A stretch of 16,466 nucleotides of DNA from Bacteroidales bacterium UBA3663 (GTDB lineage: Bacteria > Bacteroidota > Bacteroidia > Bacteroidales > UBA3663), in NCBI GenBank assembly GCA_002373755.1, contig DFJU01000138.1, positions 1-16,466 of the forward strand, read 5' to 3'. Of the stretch, positions 13,564 through 16,466 are shown one piece after another (within the stretch, counting starts at the first letter, position 1; each line of letters begins with the position of its first letter). Under the pieces are notes generated by a model. That model searched no databases and was not told the origin of the DNA. It saw only the letters and a program-made list of their open reading frames with translations. A program made the translations under genes and the position numbers.

Positions 13564-15831
13564 TTATGAGTTACCGATTTCAGCCACCGGCAACAGTAGC
13601 TTGATTTTTTCTGTCTCGCCGGCCAAAATCAGCGTATCACCCTCGCGTAGCACCGTCGAGGCATCGGGGTTCATCGTCGTTTGCCCTTCATGGTCGATGC
13701 CAAGCACGACGCACTGCGCCTTTTCGCTCAGTCGCGACTCGGCCAACGTCTTGCCGCAAAACGGCATTTCGGGCAACACTGGCAACTGTTCGAGCGACAC
13801 CATGGCTCGTTGGCCGCCACCATGCGCATCCTCCTTTTCGGCCGATGCCAGCTTCTGCTGGAACAGGCGGATCTGCTCGTCGCTTCCGGCCACCACGATG
13901 CGGTCGTGCGGGAAAAGTCGTTCGCGGCCGCCGGGCACATTGACGTACACGCCGCCGCGCACAATCCGCACCACATTGATTCCGCACGTGCGTCGCAGGT
14001 CGAGCTGCATCAGCATCTTGCCACAATAATCCGACTCGGGCGCAAGTTCAAAGTCGGCCAAATGAAGGTCGTAGCTGAGGAAGGCATCCTCCAGTTCGCG
14101 GCGCACCGGCCGACGACGCTCCTGCTCGCGTTCGCGTGCCGAAAGGTTGGACATGAAGAGACCCTCGATGGCCGACGAATGATAGTGAATCCGCTTGGAG
14201 AAGAGGAAGGCCATCGTCACGGCCAATGCAATGCCGATCAGGATGCCGGCCGTGAGCGTGAAATAGTGCACGATGCAGAAGATGACGATGCCGACGGCCA
14301 ACAGCAGACGTGCCGCAAAAAGCGCGATGAGCGAGGCGCGGCGATACGAGCCGTCGCTCCACAATCGGCGGGTCTCGATGGCCAGCAGATGCTTGGTGAC
14401 GAGCTTGTAGATGAAGACGCCGAGCACCATGAGCAACAAAACCAGCGTGAGCAAGCGACCGACCCAGCCGAAGCCGTCGGGCAAAAGCGAGTTAATGCCA
14501 TCGACCATGACATCGGACACGAACTGGAAATAGAACGCAATGATAAAGATGCAGACGATGCTGTAGATGGCCACCGAAACGCCGACTTTCCGCAACAGGG
14601 TGCGCAAGAGGCTCTGCTGCGGAATGGTGTTGCGGCCCGACTGCAATCGGCCAAGAACCGTGCGAACGCGCTGCGGCATCCGTTTGTCAACCCATTCGTA
14701 GGCCGGCGACGCCAACCGCAAAGTGTAGGGCGTGAGGAAAGTCGTTATCACCGACACGGCCACGACGACCGGATAGAGATACTTTTCGGTCACGCCAATC
14801 GACTCGCCGAACTGTGCGATGATGAAGGCAAATTCGCCCACCTGCGTCAGGGCAAAGGCCGACTGCATGGCAACCTTGAGCGGTTGACCGGAGAGCACGA
14901 TGCCGAGCGAAGCAAACACAATCTGCCCCACGATGACGGTCAACGTGATTATCGTAATCGGCAGCCAATAGGCGGCCAGCGTTGCAGGCTCAATCATCAT
15001 GCCAACCGAGACGAAGAAGATGGCTCCGAACAGATTCTTGATTGGCGACATCAGATGCTCGATGCGCTCACATTCGACGGTTTCGGCCAATATGGAGCCC
15101 ATCACGAATGCGCCCAACGCCTCGCTGAATCCGGCCGACTTCGCCAGCAGGACCATGCCGAGGCAAAGTCCGAGGGCAACAATCGTCATCGTCTCGTCGT
15201 TCAGGAACCGCTTGAACTTCTTCAGCAACGTCGGAATCAGCATGATGCCGGCCACGAACCAGAAAAGCAGATAGGCAGCCAGCTTCGTCACCTGCCAGAG
15301 CATCTCCTGTCCGTCGAACTGCTGGCGCACGGCAATCGAAGCCAAAAGCACCATCAGCACCACGGCAAAGAGGTCTTCGACCACCAGAATGCCGAAACAG
15401 ATGCCTGCAAATTTCTGCTGCCGCAATCCGAGGTCGTCCAATGCCTTGAAGACGATGGTCGTCGATGACATACAGAGCATTCCGCCCAGAAAGAGCGCGT
15501 TCATCTCGTTCCAGCCCATCAGCCGGCCGAGCATGAATCCGGTGCTCATCATGCCGACAACGATGGTCAGACAGCCGATGAATGCCGTCGAACCCATCTG
15601 CAACAGTTTCTTGAACGAGAATTCCAATCCGAGCGAAAACAGCAGGAAGATGACGCCGACCTCGCCCCAAGCCTCCGCGTTTTCGACGTTGACCCACGAC
15701 GAACCGCACACATACGGGCCTGCCAGGATGCCGGCCACGATGTAGCCAAGCACAACCGGCTGTTTCAGCCACTTGCACAACAGACTGATGGCTCCGGCCA
15801 CCAACATGATGATTCCTAAATCGTGAAGCAT
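13564..15831 (-). CDS. CPA2-family cation/proton antiporter with two TrkA_C domains
   Basis: A 755-residue membrane transporter. The first part (about 1-375) is a Na+/H+ exchanger-type domain of the KefB/KefC (CPA2) family, with VLGYIVAGILAGP (27-39), LLFSLGLEFSF (63-73), the acidic VED in a membrane span (151-153) and GFSEALGAFVMGSILAE (234-250). A second membrane block (about 415-545, four or so spans) follows. Two cytoplasmic RCK_C/TrkA_C domains come last (about 588-660 and 680-748), each ending in the usual GDxLxLxGxxExI-like pattern. There is no nucleotide-binding RCK_N (Rossmann) domain, unlike KefC. The likely role is K+ or Na+ efflux coupled to proton entry, for pH or osmotic balance; the ion cannot be told from sequence. 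An in-frame start 25 codons upstream would place non-family residues ahead of the first span, so I use ATG 15831. Confidence 0.9.
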   Translation of the reverse strand: MLHDLGIIMLVAGAISLLCKWLKQPVVLGYIVAGILAGPYVCGSSWVNVENAEAWGEVGVIFLLFSLGLEFSFKKLLQMGSTAFIGCLTIVVGMMSTGFMLGRLMGWNEMNALFLGGMLCMSSTTIVFKALDDLGLRQQKFAGICFGILVVEDLFAVVLMVLLASIAVRQQFDGQEMLWQVTKLAAYLLFWFVAGIMLIPTLLKKFKRFLNDETMTIVALGLCLGMVLLAKSAGFSEALGAFVMGSILAETVECERIEHLMSPIKNLFGAIFFVSVGMMIEPATLAAYWLPITIITLTVIVGQIVFASLGIVLSGQPLKVAMQSAFALTQVGEFAFIIAQFGESIGVTEKYLYPVVVAVSVITTFLTPYTLRLASPAYEWVDKRMPQRVRTVLGRLQSGRNTIPQQSLLRTLLRKVGVSVAIYSIVCIFIIAFYFQFVSDVMVDGINSLLPDGFGWVGRLLTLVLLLMVLGVFIYKLVTKHLLAIETRRLWSDGSYRRASLIALFAARLLLAVGIVIFCIVHYFTLTAGILIGIALAVTMAFLFSKRIHYHSSAIEGLFMSNLSAREREQERRRPVRRELEDAFLSYDLHLADFELAPESDYCGKMLMQLDLRRTCGINVVRIVRGGVYVNVPGGRERLFPHDRIVVAGSDEQIRLFQQKLASAEKEDAHGGGQRAMVSLEQLPVLPEMPFCGKTLAESRLSEKAQCVVLGIDHEGQTTMNPDASTVLREGDTLILAGETEKIKLLLPVAEIGNS

Positions 15832-15858
15832 AATTCTGGAAGGGTATTTAAAAGCATT

Positions 15859-15966
15859 GAAGGGGAGTAAAAAGGGAGAAAAAGGGACATTACCTCCATT
15901 GGACAAAAATCCAACACTTGCAGGACAAACCGTATCGTCCCCTTTACTCCCTTTTTACTCCTTTTC
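15859..15966. repeat. Long purine/pyrimidine inverted repeat between lon and the antiporter gene
   Basis: Arms 15859-15888 and 15937-15966 pair over 30 positions with 26 matches; the spacer is 48 bases. One arm is almost pure purine (core GGAGTAAAAAGGGAG), the other almost pure pyrimidine. Inside the pyrimidine side the unit ACTCCCTTTTT recurs about three times with small changes (15946-15976), so the arms have an internal 11-12 base periodicity. The spacer holds a smaller hairpin, TTGGA/TCCAA (15899-15914). Read from lon, the RNA would form a long stem ending close to the antiporter start. It could end or stabilise the lon transcript, be a dispersed chromosomal repeat, or be a triplex-prone tract. 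I do not recognise a named family. Confidence 0.75.
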
Positions 15967-15983
15967 CACTCCCTTTTCAGCAT

Positions 15984-16466
15984 TTAATAGAGTTTCTTCG
16001 GATTCTTGACCTTTTCGGGCAACAATGCATAGTCGATGACCTCCTTCACATCGCTCACATAGTGGAAAGTCAGTCCCGAACGATATTCCGGCTTGATTTC
16101 CTCGACATCCTTCTTGTTGTCGATGCAGAGCACGAGGTCGGTGATTCCGGCGCGCTTTGCGGCAAGAATCTTCTCCTTTACGCCGCCAATCGGGATGACA
16201 CGTCCGCGCAGCGTTATCTCGCCCGTCATGGCAATCTTGGCGCGCACCTTGCGTTGCGTGAAGGTCGATGCCAGCGACGTCACCATCGTGATGCCGGCCG
16301 ACGGGCCATCCTTCGGAATTGCGCCCTCCGGACAATGGATGTGGACGGTGTAGTTGTTGAACACCTCTTCTGGGATTTCCAGATAGTCGGAGTTCGACTT
16401 GACCCATTGCATGGCCAACGATGCCGACTCCTTCATCACGTCGCCCAGATTGCCGGTCAGCGTGAG
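15984..16466 (-). CDS. lon: ATP-dependent protease Lon, C-terminal proteolytic domain (partial)
   Basis: The last 160 codons of Lon; the N-terminal and AAA+ parts lie beyond the right edge. The fragment reads [15 protein letters not shown] at the start, the conserved entry to the S16 protease domain. The catalytic dyad is present: Ser56 of the fragment in DGPSAGITM and Lys98 in [15 protein letters not shown]. Lon is a cytoplasmic hexamer that degrades misfolded and short-lived regulatory proteins. The C-terminal end ([10 protein letters not shown]) is short and complete, with TAA at 15984-15986. The antiporter gene follows 152 bases downstream on the same strand; the inverted repeat lies between them, so cotranscription is uncertain. 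Confidence 0.96.
   Translation of the reverse strand, partial: LTLTGNLGDVMKESASLAMQWVKSNSDYLEIPEEVFNNYTVHIHCPEGAIPKDGPSAGITMVTSLASTFTQRKVRAKIAMTGEITLRGRVIPIGGVKEKILAAKRAGITDLVLCIDNKKDVEEIKPEYRSGLTFHYVSDVKEVIDYALLPEKVKNPKKLY

Noticed and set aside
13681..15468. 595-codon plus-strand open frame opposite the antiporter gene
   Set aside because: It is rich in His, Arg, Asp and Gln with no domain or hydrophobic pattern I recognise, and exactly mirrors a clear transporter. Long antisense frames are expected opposite GC-rich genes with this codon use.
15926..15934. TACGGTTTG on the minus strand as a promoter for the antiporter gene
   Set aside because: The spacing inside the element is three bases instead of two, and no -33 element is in place.
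1..16466. CRISPR array, insertion sequence, tRNA or rRNA, or prophage genes
   Set aside because: No regularly spaced repeats, transposase or integrase frame, tRNA-like fold or rRNA segment was found in the window.

Overview
The window is an ordinary chromosomal stretch of a Bacteroidales-type bacterium (phylum Bacteroidota). Four things point there: the N-terminus of Ffh begins with the residues I know from Bacteroides; the cell-elongation genes follow a purH-type gene in the Bacteroidota order; there is a CarboxypepD_reg/TonB-plug/OMP_b-brl_3 outer-membrane protein; and three sites fit the Bacteroidota -7 promoter element TAnnTTTG. Coding DNA is moderately GC-rich and the gaps are AT-rich. 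I cannot name the family or genus. All genes are on the minus strand except one thioredoxin-like gene.

Layout from left to right. 1-80: 5' end of ffh (minus, runs off the window). 81-332: a gene-free gap with small hairpins. 333-4520: an orphan TonB-dependent outer-membrane protein and, upstream of it, a GH28 polygalacturonase-type glycosidase; these could form a two-gene unit for a pectic substrate. 4521-4662: a divergent promoter region. 4663-5151: a TlpA/ResA-like thioredoxin (plus), ended by a strong bidirectional hairpin terminator. 5237-11511: a tightly packed six-gene minus-strand cluster, read as purH (cyclohydrolase domain only), mreB, mreC, mreD, mrdA (PBP2), rodA. This is the complete Rod elongasome core: actin-like filament, scaffold, membrane partners, transpeptidase and glycosyltransferase. 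11595-13529: a U32-family protein, probably an RNA-hydroxylation enzyme of the RlhA/TrhP type. 13564-15831: a CPA2-type cation/proton antiporter with two TrkA_C domains. 15832-15983: a gap holding a long polypurine/polypyrimidine inverted repeat. 15984-16466: the C-terminal proteolytic domain of Lon (5' end off the window).

Most of this is housekeeping. I do not see a new defence, mobile or biosynthetic system. The points most worth checking are the purH gene, which encodes only the IMP cyclohydrolase domain and stops at the domain boundary just before mreB; the lon/antiporter intergenic inverted repeat; the purH-mre promoter lying inside the 3' end of the U32 gene, whose C-terminus looks altered; and paired dyad elements in the leader of the TonB-type receptor.
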